Of a stretch of DNA of 64,000 nt, positions 30,513-41,239 are shown in pieces. The stretch comes from Loripinus fragilis (lineage: Eukaryota > Mollusca > Bivalvia > Lucinida > Lucinidae): assembly GCA_964019695.1 (NCBI GenBank), contig OZ026518.1, forward strand, positions 82,331,950 through 82,395,949. The letters run 5' to 3'. Every line of letters starts with the position of its first letter. Positions within the stretch are counted from its first letter, which is position 1. The notes beneath the pieces are model-generated. The model searched no databases, was not told the DNA's origin, and was given only the letters and a program-made list of their open reading frames with translations. A program made the position numbers and the translations under genes.

Positions 30513-31622
30513 ACTAGAACACATTCGATAGCGCGCCATCGCAAATCCCCACGCTCTCGAAGATATCTAATGGTATTTGATCCTTTAACCCCATCCCAAG
30601 GTCACCAGGTTGATCCTAGGGTAAAAATTTTCAGTGTATCATGGTCTACTGCTCATCCCCTTTAATTTGATATGCCACATGACCATGGTCAGAAAATTAA
30701 ATTTTTGACCCCCCAGCACCCCCAAGTCCAAAACCCTGGGGCATGCATGACCCAGGGGACGGAATGAAAATCCCATCTTATATGTTTTACATCTTTTATT
30801 TGTGAGAAGACACACAAAGTTTAGTTTAAAAATCTTTGAAATTGACTTTGTAATTGAGATTTAATGATATTTGACCTTTTGGCCCCTCCCCAGGGCCCCA
30901 GGGGGTGGGGACAAAAAAAATTGTGCTGTTGCATGTGCCATGGATGTAAGTAACTCACACACCAAATCTGGTTAAAATTTGGAGAGAAAAAAATTTGGAC
31001 CCCCAACCACCCACGGTACCCCCAAGTCCCACCCCTGGGGCATGACCCAGGCGACGGAATGAAAACCCCGTCTGATATGTTTTATATCTTTCATTTGTGA
31101 GAAGACACACAAAGTTTGTTTTAAAAATCTTTGAAATTGACTTAGTGATTGAGATTTAATGATATTTGACCTTTTGGCCCCTCCCCAGGGCCCCAGGGGG
31201 TGGGGACAAAAAAAATGTGCAGTTGCATGTGCCATTGATGTAAGTAACTCACACACCAAATCTGGTTGAATTTTGGAAAAAAAAAATTTTTGGACCACTC
31301 AACCCCCCACGGTACCCCCAAGTCAGACCCCTGGGGCATGACCCAGGCGACCGAATGAAAATCCCGTCTGATATGTTTTATATCTTTCATTTCTGAGAAG
31401 ACACAAAAAGTTTGGTTTAAAAATCTTTGAAATTGACTTTGTAATTGAATTTTAATGATATTTAATTATATTTGACCTTTTGGCCCCTCCCCAGGGCCCA
31501 TCACCAAATTTGGTTGAATTTCGTCCAATGGTTTAGGAGGAGATAGCGTGACGGACGGACGGAAGGACGGACGGAGGCGATTGCAATATCCCCGACGCTT
31601 TTTTAAAAAAGCGTGGGGATAA
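30513..31622 (+). mobile_element. Helentron/pearl-like composite element, copy 2 (1110 bp)
   Basis: Same ends as copy 1 (ACTAGAACACATTCGATAGC and the CGCTTTTTTAAAAAAGCG hairpin followed by ATAA). It has three core monomers (CCCAAGTCC near 30721, 31021 and 31317) and only a short GACG microsatellite (about 31550-31575). The last core junction is shortened relative to copy 1. Confidence 0.85.
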
Positions 31623-32655
31623 TGATGTTCAAAACAAGGACAAAGGGGAGATAAATACGGCTTAACATAACTTCTCTTAAATTGTATATTTTGACACAAA
31701 ATCAGTTGAAGGGCTAAAGAGTAAGATCGTAATTAATTCCGCAACTGTGTAAATTCATTATATGCGTTTTCCTTTTAAAAGGATTTGCTGGGTCATGGTG
31801 GGGAACATACTTTTATATGAAAAAAATAGTGTTCCAATATGTCTATTTACAACCGTAGTTATTACTGCTTTTTGCACGCTTAAAAACTCCGCAAGCATCC
31901 TGATCAGACTGATCGAGTCAGATATTGTTAGATAAATCTTATTTACATTTTTGATGGTAGAACACAATTGTAAAATAAATAAAATCGCTTACATTTTAGC
32001 CATTCAATTGATATAGTATCAAAATGCAATTTTATAGTAGTTGTTTGAAGCCGTATGTATCTCCCCTTTGCCCTCGGTTTTATCATCATAAAATATGTTT
32101 TTCAGTAATTTAGATGATTGCCCATTTATATTCACGAAATTTATTGCAAAAATCACATTTTGAAAATTTGACTTTTTCACAAATGACTTTTAACAGGACA
32201 ACTCCTTTCTAAACGATATAATTATTAATAACCTAATTTTGCTCAGAGTGAATTTAGGTTCTCCCTCAATTCATTATGTTACTAAATGTAGGATGTAAAT
32301 TTTATTTGAGCTGATTTGAGTTATCCTCTTGCAACTAATGTTTTCTAGCTTGAGCAAGCTTTTAGCTTTAGTAATGAAGCAGGCCCAGCAACTAAGACAT
32401 ATGAAATGGCATTTTTTTGTTTTTAACGAATAAATATCTCTGTTTTCTCCAAACGGTTACGTAATAAAGTAACTCCCTGGACCTTCCTCTGGATCCGCGT
32501 ATGGGAATAAACACAGACCCAAGCTTGGTTTCACATTGTTTTAAGTGAAAAATAATATAATAAAAAGCAGATTCCTGAATTGTGTCAGACCTCAGTACAG
32601 GTTGATTGTATTCTCGTAGGCACTTCAAAATAATAATAATAATACTTAAAATAAA
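31623..32655. other. No recognised feature
   Basis: AT-rich unannotated sequence; a short (AAT)n run occurs at about 32629-32643. Confidence 0.5.
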
Positions 32656-32667
32656 ATTATTATTATA

Positions 32668-32715
<48 letters not shown>

Positions 32716-32716
32716 T
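32656..32716. repeat. (ATT)n microsatellite
   Basis: Mostly uninterrupted ATT repeats. The asparagine-run ORF on the other strand is a by-product. Confidence 0.92.
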
Positions 32717-32822
32717 ATACATTGTCTGTGTATGCTCAACATTTCTCAAGTTGTTTGTGAAATTTCTAACCTTGTTCGGGGATAAAAAAAAAGCAACATA
32801 TGATGGATATAAAGGTTTCATT

Positions 32823-33064
32823 TGAGCCGTGACACGTGAATTCTAATAATGTGGCATTTTGACATGTGTAGACTAACTTGGACGAGCCTGTACAGCCCCC
32901 TTTTAAGCTTAGAAGCTCCAATTGAAGTTCGTTCAGTATCTTAACAGTCATAGATTATTTAAACGACTAGCAAAGGCTCTGATTAGTCTTCGCGTATGCG
33001 CAGGCTGGTCTGAGCCTTTGCTGGTCGCACATACCACATTGTTGGAAATCCCATGTCATGGCTC
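32823..33064. mobile_element. TGAGCC MITE, copy 4 (242 bp)
   Basis: TGAGCCGTGACACGTGAATT to CCCATGTCATGGCTCA, same orientation as copy 3. Confidence 0.88.
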
Positions 33065-33139
33065 AAAGAGGGCCAGCTGATGCTGTTTTTCGTCTAGAAG
33101 CTTGTGTTTTCCAAATTTGTTTCTTTTAGGAGAGCATCA

Positions 33140-33222
33140 AAGTAAGAAAGGCGACAAAGATCAGGAATTGATACAATCAATTACCACACCTGAACCAGGA
33201 TACCACATGGGAAAGTGACATT
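33140..33222 (-). repeat. Penelope-like terminal fragment
   Basis: AAGTAAGAAAGGCGACAAAG, ATCAGGAATTGATACAATCA and CAGGATACCACATGGGAAAG match the terminus also seen at 37085, 37796 and 59145. Confidence 0.65.
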
Positions 33223-33278
33223 AAATAAACGTTTGTAATCAGGTTTTGAACGCGACGTCAAGAAACACGTTAAGCCTA

Positions 33279-34063
33279 AAGGCCCTGTCACACTATAACG
33301 TTTTAGCCAACGTATACCGACGTATGAAATATAAATCTAGTACGCTGGCATACGCTGAACTCTAAAAATCGGAGGAAGCCTCTCTCTGAAATTATGCAAA
33401 GCGTACGCGAAACGAACATATAACGTATGTCTAACTTATGAGTAACTTATTCATAACTTATTCCAGACGTAACATAACTTATACTTGTATCAGCGTATAA
33501 AAGCGTATGCCCAGCGTATCACTAGCGTTCTTGACTTATGATAAACGTATGCACAACGAACGTCTAGCGTAAACTATGCTGAATTGTACACATAACGTAC
33601 GTTAACGTATGCATAACTTACATGTAGCATACATCTAACTTATGTCAAACGTATAAAACAGTACACAATTTTGGGACCACTTTGTCATATGACAACGTAA
33701 ACCAACGTACTATAGCGTGTTCGTAACGTATTGAAAACGTATCTCTAACTTATTCAGCGTACAATAACGTACTTGCTTAATTTCTCATACGTCCGCATAC
33801 GTTGGTGCTAACGGATGTAAAACTTACCTGCTGCGTACATTTAGCGTATGCCTAACGTATAGAAGCAGTACGTTCGCATAGGCTGTATTTTTTATGGATA
33901 CACAAAATGTTGGACCTCTTGGCCGTATGTCGACGTTTACCAACGGCGTACTATAGCGTATTCGTAACTTGTTCTAACGTACTCAGCGTATACCAACGTA
34001 CTTGCTGAATTTTTCATACGTCTGCATACGTTTGTGCTATGCGTCGTAGTGTGACAGGGCCTT
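33279..34063. mobile_element. 785-bp element made of helically spaced CGTAT/CTTAT motifs
   Basis: TIRs AAGGCCCTGTCACACTA at each end are flanked by TA on both sides (33277 and 34064). Between them nearly every 10-11 bp carries a variant of AACGTATG, AGCGTATG or AACTTATN, with several dozen copies in both orientations. No ORF. The TIR and TA duplication mark a non-autonomous DNA element. The regular motif spacing is close to one helical turn. Confidence 0.85.
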
Positions 34064-34429
34064 TATATGACGCCAGAATGCTGGTCTCCAGTAACTCGTT
34101 AATTATAGTCGACTCGGTATAACTATCCAGTAAATATAGTGCATTCTCATGTAGTATATTGTACAACTTTGTACTTTTTAAGTGGTATTGTAGGCATTTA
34201 AAGTGACGCACCCTTCATTTTGAGCACATGTAGGTGCTATGGCCTTATTGTTACCATGGTAACAGGAAACATTAAAACCTTAAATATAAGCAGAAACATT
34301 AGCTAATTTGATTACATCAAGCTATAGAACCATTTTGTGCTACTATAAAAGCATGTTATTTTTGTCATATTAGGCATTTTTCAAATGTCTATTATGTAAT
34401 AATAGTTGAAATGCCTTAAGGAGCCTTTT

Positions 34430-34770
34430 CTCAGATCCGCGCTCATATAAATCAAGATATAAAAAGGAGATAAAGCAAAGACAAGGACTCAACAGTACAT
34501 TAAACTGAATACCGCAGCAAAAGAAATCCAACAGGTAAACCCCGGTGGGTCTGACAACAGCCGAAGCATCAGGCCCCTACCATCTCATCAATAGAGAAGT
34601 CTTTAAGTAGGAATCATCATAGAGTCTGAAGTCCGACCCACCGGCGTGCAATTAAAGAGGAAAGCAAAGTTGCCAACGGTGATTGGGTTGACCATCAAGT
34701 ATGCAGTCTGTTGCAATACATTAGTGTTATAGCCAATCTTTTTATAATCTTTTTATTCAGATGGAGTATA
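34430..34770 (-). repeat. Penelope-like 3' fragment
   Basis: On the minus strand it matches 37980-38340 (TCTGACCCACCGG, AGAGTCTGAAGTCCGACCC, GGTTGACCATCAAG, GCAGTCTGTTGCAATACATT). It corresponds to the end of the RT frame and its 3' flank. Confidence 0.65.
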
Positions 34771-34777
34771 TACCATA

Positions 34778-35118
34778 CATAGAGGATCTTACATGAGGGC
34801 TCATGTTTTATTAAATCTATTAAACGAGTTGAAGAAAACAGAAGAAAATGCGAGGCTTGCCGGATATTTTATCTTTTTTTCGCAACGAGTTTAATAAATT
34901 TAATAATACAGGAGCACGAATGTTAGATTGTGTTCATCACATGACATTAAAATACTTTAAATCGCATTTTTGCGTGAAAACGTCAAGATTTCTCCTCTTT
35001 TACGCAACACTTTAAAGGACGTCATTATGTAACGTTACTAAATCTGTAAATCACTTTTGGTTTATGGATTTTATTGCATGGCGTTATATCACTCCCAGAT
35101 GTGGCGTCGTGTGATAAA
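34778..35118 (+). mobile_element. 340-bp hairpin-bearing element, copy 2
   Basis: CATAGAGGATCTTACATGAG to GTGTGATAAA, homologous along its length to copies 1 and 3 but with more substitutions in the stem-loop (for example GGAAGAAAATGCGAGGCTTG). Confidence 0.82.
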
Positions 35119-35335
35119 TAATATTCTCACACACCTCGTCATAGAGCCAACGGTAACAAACTGTGATATATCAGACAATAATATACAGCTAAAGTTTGTG
35201 ATAGCTGACGCTCGAGATTTGATCTTCTTTACAACAGTGAATTATTACTCAACAATTCACTGCTGGAGCTGATCTATTTCTTAAATAATTATTGATTTTG
35301 TATTCTATGGGGTATGGTGTATTCTTGACGATGTC

Positions 35336-36625
35336 GCTTTAACCGGTATCTACTATCGTGCCAACCAAGAGTGACAGGAACGTAATATTTTGTTTACATT
35401 TGCTAACTAAAACACTGACATATACACTTCACTTGAGCTAACGTGAATCGATAGATCACTTGTGTATTAATCATATCCTGTGGATAGGGTTAATACACAA
35501 GTGATCTATCGATTATAAGTCCCTGATAGCTTTGTAAACAAAACACTAGAACACATTCGATGGCGCGCCATCGCAAATCCCCACGCTCTCAAATAAATCT
35601 TATGGTAATTGACCCTTTGACCCCATCCCAAGGTTACCAGTTTGATCGTAGGTTAAAAATTTTCAGTGTATCCTGGTCTACTGCTCACCCCCCTTAATTT
35701 GATATGCCACATGACAATGTTCAGAAAATTAAATTTTTGACCCCTCCCCAGGGCCCCAGGGGCTGGGGACCCAAAAATTGTGCCGGTGCATGTGCAATCC
35801 ATGTCAGTAACTAATACATCAAATCTGGTTGAATTTCGGAAAAAAAATATTTTTGGCCCCAACCCCCACGGTACCCCCAAGTCCCACCCCTGGGCATGAC
35901 CCAGGCGGCCGAATAAAAATCCTGTCTGATATGTTATATATCTTTCATTTGTGAGAAGACACACAAAGTTTGGTTTAAAAATCTTTGAAATTGACCTTGT
36001 AATTCAGATTTAATTATATTTGACCTTTTGGCCCCTCCCCAGGGCCCCAGTGGGCGGGGAGCCAAAAAAATGGTGCCGTTACATATGCCATTCATGTAAG
36101 TAACTCACACACCAAATCTGGTTGAATTTCGGGAAAAAAATGACCCTGCGCCCCCCACGGTACCCTCAAGTCCCACCCCTGGGGCATGACCAAGGCGGCC
36201 AAATGAAAATCCCGTCTGATATGTTTTATATCTTTCATTTGTGAGAAGACACACAATGTTTGGTTTAAAAATCTTATAAAATTGACTTAGTAATTGAAAT
36301 TTAATGTTTTTTTAATGATATTTGACCTTTTGGCCGCTATCCAGGGCGCCAGGGGGCGGGGCCAAAAAAATGTGCCGTTGCACGCCCCATTCATGTGAGC
36401 AACTCACACACCAAATTTGGTTGGATTTCGTCCAATGGTTTAGGAGATAGCGTGACGGACGAACGGACGGACGGACGGACAGACGATCGGACAGACGGAC
36501 GGACGGACGGACGGAGGCGATTGCAATATCCCCGACGCTTTTTTAAAAAAGCGTGGGGATAATAACGTCACTGTCACTCTTGGCTGGCAGGACAGTAGAG
36601 TGAAAATGGTTAAACCACCGATATC
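35336..36625. mobile_element. Palindromic element split by Helentron/pearl-like copy 3
   Basis: The outer arms TGCCAACCAAGAGTGACAG (near 35360) and CTGTCACTCTTGGCTGGCA (near 36570) pair with each other. The inner arms TCGATAGATCACTTGTGTAT and ATACACAAGTGATCTATCGA (35448-35511) form a near-perfect hairpin. Removing 35545-36562 restores a single palindrome of about 270 bp, so the composite element inserted into it. Confidence 0.75.
35545..36562 (+). mobile_element. Helentron/pearl-like composite element, copy 3 (1018 bp)
   Basis: Family ends, two core monomers (landmark near 35875 and 36165), a GACG microsatellite at about 36455-36515 and the terminal hairpin. 36626-37084 holds nothing recognised. 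Confidence 0.85.
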
Positions 36626-37084
36626 CGATTCATGCTTTATTTTGAGCTTTTCTCCAGTTCGTCAGTTTCATATATTGTGAATACTTGTTCCGTGTAATGT
36701 CAGGATATTCCAGAAATGGTTTAATTAATAGTCACACCAAGGTTTGTCCGCCTCTACTTCGAGATGACCCATGAGATATTGGGATGATTATCTGTCTTAC
36801 AGGTCGGCAACTACATGCATGCTATAACTTATTTTAAACGAAATAAACCAGCGCACACCTTGCACAGTATTAGATCATTATTTCGTGCTAAAGTTAGTAA
36901 GGGGAAACGATAATGATTCTGCTTAATCCATCATGAACAAAAACAATTTGCGCTGACTGGCTGCTTTGTTAAACAAAGCGTAGAGATTTTCAATTTGTTT
37001 GCCACGACGGTAGGCATTCACGACAGTGCAATTATTAGAAATTGTCAAAACCTGCTTTATGTTAGAAAGGTTTAAGAAGATTTA

Positions 37085-37680
37085 ATTCTGTGAAAGTAAG
37101 TAAGAAGGCAAAGATAAGGAAATGATACATAGAGGATCTTACATGAGTGCTCATGTTTTATTAAATTTATTAAACGAGTTTGGGAAAAGAGATAAAATGC
37201 GAGGCTTGCCGTGCATTTTATCTCTTTTTCGCAACGAGTTTTATAAATTCAATTATACAAGAGCACGAATGTTAGATTCTATTTAACATATGGCAAATAC
37301 TTTGAAATCTGATTTCTGGCGTGAAAATGTTATAATTTTGTAATTATGTACGCAACTTTGTTATGGACGTCATAACATTTCTCGAAAATCGATAAACCAC
37401 TAGTGGTTTACAGATATTATTGCATGGCGTTATTTCACTCCCAGACGCGACGTCATATGATAAAATCAAGTACCACATCTGACCCAAGACACCACATGGG
37501 AAAGTGACAAAACACAAGAAAACATCACATACAAAAGAGCCCAGGGGTTAGCCCTTTGCCAGCAGGTGACCACAAGGCCACAACGAACAGACAAGAAAGC
37601 ATGACAAACACAAAACATAAATAACAAAAATGATCCACAAAAGAAGCATCGCCTTGGAACGGTAAGTAAAAATATTTTTA
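37085..37680 (-). repeat. Penelope-like terminal fragment interrupted by the hairpin element
   Basis: AAAGTAAGTAAGAAGGCAAA with GATAAGGAAATGATAC (37085-37128) and ATCAAGTACCACATCTGACC (from 37465) are adjacent in the uninterrupted relatives at 37796 and 59145. The two halves therefore belong to one fragment. It continues with CAGCAGGTGACCACAAGGCC. Confidence 0.75.
37128..37464 (+). mobile_element. 340-bp hairpin-bearing element, copy 3
   Basis: Full copy (337 bp) from CATAGAGGATCTTACATGAG to CGTCATATGATAAA, inserted into a Penelope-like terminus. The uninterrupted paralogous site gives its boundaries. Its stem-loop (AGAGATAAAATGCGAGG / CATTTTATCTCT) is intact. Confidence 0.88.
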
Positions 37681-37794
37681 CTGGAGGTATTAAACGTGCC
37701 AGCTTCAACCTTATTTCTGATGTAAATCAAGACAAATATATGTTTGGTTCGCATGAAAGATACTTAACTTATCGATGTATCATATCCTAGTAAA

Positions 37795-38475
37795 AATAAG
37801 TAAGGGTGTAAAGATCAGGAATCGATACAATCAAGTACAAAACCTGACCTAGGATACAAATGGGAAAGTAAGAAACTCACAGTTATACACCACAAAAGAG
37901 AGCCAAGAGGTCAGCCTTTTCCCAGCAGGTGACCACAAGGCACATATAAACAGATGCGAACAAAGGTATAGCAAAGACAGAAAAACATAAAAGTTCCACA
38001 AAAGAAGTACCGCCTTGGAACGGTCGCCTTGAATACAAATTTGAGATATAAAATGGAGATAAAACAAAGAAAAGGACTGAACAGTATATACAACTGAACA
38101 CCGGAGCAAAAGAAATCCAACAGTTAAACACCGGTGTGTTCGACTACAGACACAACATCAGGCCTTAACATTCTCATCTATAGATAAGTCTTAAGTCAGA
38201 ATCGTCATAGAATCTGAGGTCTGACCCACAGGCATACACTTAAAGTGGAAAGCGAATCTGCCAATCGTAATTTGGTTGACCATCAAGCATGCAGTCTGCT
38301 GCAATACATTAATGTTATTACCAATCTGCTTATAATGAGAAATTATTTTTATAGACTGCACTGAAAATTATTAGTCAACAATTTTTTTAATTTACACACA
38401 AAGTCGCCATAAAATTCTGGTTCAGAAAGCCTCTGGTGCAAGAGAGATTAAAGTCCAATACTGCATTTAGATATT
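37795..38475 (-). pseudogene. Penelope-like element: RT C-terminus and 3' end
   Basis: On the minus strand ACLMVNQITIGRFAFHFKC with PVGQTSDSM (about 38190-38300) matches ACLVLNPITVYSYGF in the copy at 7222. It is followed by the long 3' non-coding end, closing with the AAGTAAGGGTG..AAAGATCAGG terminus. Stops upstream show it is dead. Confidence 0.7.
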
Positions 38476-38554
38476 AAATCATAGTATTGGTGGGAAAAAA
38501 GTTTTGCTAAGTTTATGATATATATTCACAAATATAAACGAAATAAACGAATAT

Positions 38555-40470
38555 TTGTACAGTGCTGGTTGGGATACGGCGTATGCTTTATACGATGACA
38601 TTGATGAAATTCTTAGTTATAATAATTCCTTGATTGAATCTATTTGTCAAGAGCATATTTTACATAAAACCGTTACTATTCGGACACTTGATAAGCCATG
38701 GATGTCGAATGAGGTACGTTACTTTTTTTCGCAGACGAGACAGGTTTTTAAAAAATAAATAAAAGAATGCAGTCCACAACTGACAAGCTAAACTTTAATA
38801 TTGCATGTCGTGAGGCAAACACTTCAAAAAGAAAGAACAGAAATTGGTAAATAAGCTTAGTCAAGATCACTTAGATGTAAAAACATTCTGGAAATTGTCC
38901 AAAATACTCTGGGTGTAAGTCAGATCAGTCCAAACCTCCACTGAATGAAAATGGTCAGATAATACCTGATGATATTTCAACGGCGACTGTTTTTTATAAT
39001 TATTTTGTATCTATATCGTCCTTCAGCGAAAATGTAATAAAACCCGACCTGCCAAATTTTAAATTTCTCACAGAAACGCGCTTAGATAGATAACCACAAA
39101 TGAAAATGAAGTCGAATCTTTACAACGTAGAATTAATACTAACAAATCTTCAGGTCCGGATGGTATTGGCAACTAGGTTCTTAAGCATTGTGCTAAGCCC
39201 CTAAGCTTCCCCTATTTAGACTTGTTTAATAAGTCACTTGAAGCAGGCATATTTCCTGGTCAATGGAAACAAGCAAATGTATGTTCAGTGTTTAAGAAAG
39301 ACAATAAATCAGACAAAACAAATTACTGACCAATCTCGCTGCTAAGTAGTTCCTCAAAATTTTAGAGAAAATTGTTAACAAACGTCTTTATGAATACTTA
39401 ATGGATAATAATTTACTCATCGAACAAACATCTGGCTTTAAACAAAATGATTCTACAGTAAATCAGCTCTTACAGATTGTACATCAAATATATCAGGATA
39501 TCAATAATGGTAAAGATACTTGTCTCGTATTCCTTGATGTATCATAGGCTTTTGATAAGGGGTGGCATAAAGGTTTATTATTCAAACTACGTCAACTTGG
39601 GTTGGTTGGTACACTCTTTGACTGGATAGAGCATTAACTTACTGGTATATGAGAAAAGGTTGTGATAAATGGAATAATCTCTTCTCTGAGATTTCTCCAA
39701 ATTGGCGTCCCTTGGGGTTCAAGCTTATTTTTACTTTATATATATGACATCATAAAAGCAATGGAAAACTATTAAAAGAGTTAGGATGGCCAAAATTAAC
39801 AAATAGAAGAACAAGTCACAGGCTTGTCTTATTTTATAAAATATCAAATGACTTGACTCCTCAATACTAAAAACATTTATGTAACTTGATACCACATAAT
39901 ACAATAACTATCAGCTTCGAAGAAACAACTCCTTCATTTTACCATTAATTCATAGGAAATCTTTTTCCAAATCTAATTTTCCAAGACAATTCGTGATAGG
40001 AATAAGCTAACAAACGATGTTAAACAATCAATGTCGCTGAATATTTAGGTCCTTATGTGAGCCACTAGTTCAAAACAAACTGCATTCTTATGGTCATGGC
40101 CTCAGTAAAGTAAATCATTGTAGAATAAGATTAAGCCTTAGTCACCTACATTCTCATTTACACCGCTACATCTTTCAGGCTCTTAAAGCTATTCCAATCC
40201 AGATTTTGGAGGAATCACACAATCAGAAGAACATTAATTTCTAATTTGCCCTAAATTCAACAATAAAAGACGAATACTACTTGAAAATATATCAAATGAT
40301 CTCTTTCCAAACGTTAATAATAACACATTTATTACATTGATGCCAAAGTATATATGTAAGGTACTTCTGGAAGGTTCCATAGACGCATCGTATGATGAAA
40401 ATACTTCAATTCTAGATGATGTATTTAAATATATAGACTCAACAAAGCGTTAAATACTTCCAAGAATTAA
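38555..40470 (+). pseudogene. LINE reverse transcriptase pseudogene lacking its catalytic core
   Basis: Reading between frames gives the RT order of a Jockey/CR1-like LINE: NKSSGPDGIGN, LFNKSLEAGIFPGQWK, VFKKDNKSDKTNY, KILEKIVNKRLYEYL, FLDVS..FDKGWHKGLL and IGVPWGSSLFLLYIYDI. At about 39765 the frame jumps to the C-terminal region (LLKELGWPKLTNRRTSHRLV), so the YADD box and thumb are deleted. The end shows RIRLSLSHLHSHLHRY, the zinc-finger-like tail of such LINEs. Multiple stops and frameshifts. Confidence 0.82.
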
Positions 40471-40778
40471 TTGACACCTCAACCGATAATTAATGTTTAT
40501 TCAAAGAAGTATGAGACAACTGAACGCCGCAAAAAAGTCCTCCTATCAGGCTTTTTTTCATTCTTTGCCTTATTTGTGCGTCAGTGTTGTTGTACCAACA
40601 TGGCTAAGCATTATTTAACATGAGATGGCTTGTTACATTTCATACGTTAAACATCAGTTATAATAAGTCTTGAAGACTCGCTGTTAGCAGTGCTGGTGCA
40701 ACGTTGGCATTAAACATTATCTAATATCCACTATCTCAATAGGGTGACTGCTCTATGTTTCTTTCCTGTTTCGTCTAC

Positions 40779-40780
<2 letters not shown>

Positions 40781-40826
<46 letters not shown>
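40781..40826. repeat. (GT)n microsatellite
   Basis: 46 bp of uninterrupted GT, followed by a CTGT-rich stretch. Confidence 0.96.
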
Positions 40827-40827
<1 letters not shown>

Positions 40828-40930
40828 TATCCGTCTGTCTGTTTTGTCTGTCTGTATATCTGTCTGTCAGATACGTACGTACGTAATACGTATGTTTATA
40901 CGTCCGTTGGTGGGTATGTGAATGAGTACG

Positions 40931-41090
40931 TATGTATGTATGTATGTATGTATGTATGTATGTATGTATGTATGTATGTATGTATGTATGTATGTATGTA
41001 TGTATGTATGTATGTATGTATGTATGTATGTATGTATGTATGTATGTATGTATGTATGTATGTATGTATGTATGTATGTATGTATGTATG
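40931..41090. repeat. (TATG)n microsatellite, 40 perfect units
   Basis: 160 bp of uninterrupted TATG repeats. Four long overlapping reading frames (MYVC, THIY type) exist only because the repeat lacks stops; they are not genes. Confidence 0.98.
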
Positions 41091-41239
41091 TGCGCGTCAT
41101 CATATATATATATTGTCATATTGTTTAATTGTTATGTTAAAGTAAGAAGACCAACTAGTAGCCTATGGGCTGTTTGGAATCGTTATAGAATAAATAAAGC
41201 ATTAAATTAAATCAAGTTTATGATACTGATAGCCTTGTT

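Noticed and set aside
30821..31390. Recurrent minus-strand ORFs with conserved peptides such as WVMPQG.DLGVPWG and NQIWCVSYLH
   Set aside because: They recur only because the core monomers of the Helentron/pearl-like elements are repeated. Frames shift between copies and no start or domain is conserved.
32392..32742. Polyasparagine ORF
   Set aside because: Product of an ATT microsatellite on the opposite strand.
40744..41210. Long overlapping open frames (MYVC and HTYI repeats) on both strands
   Set aside because: They are translations of the perfect TATG microsatellite, which has no stop codon in these frames; not genes.
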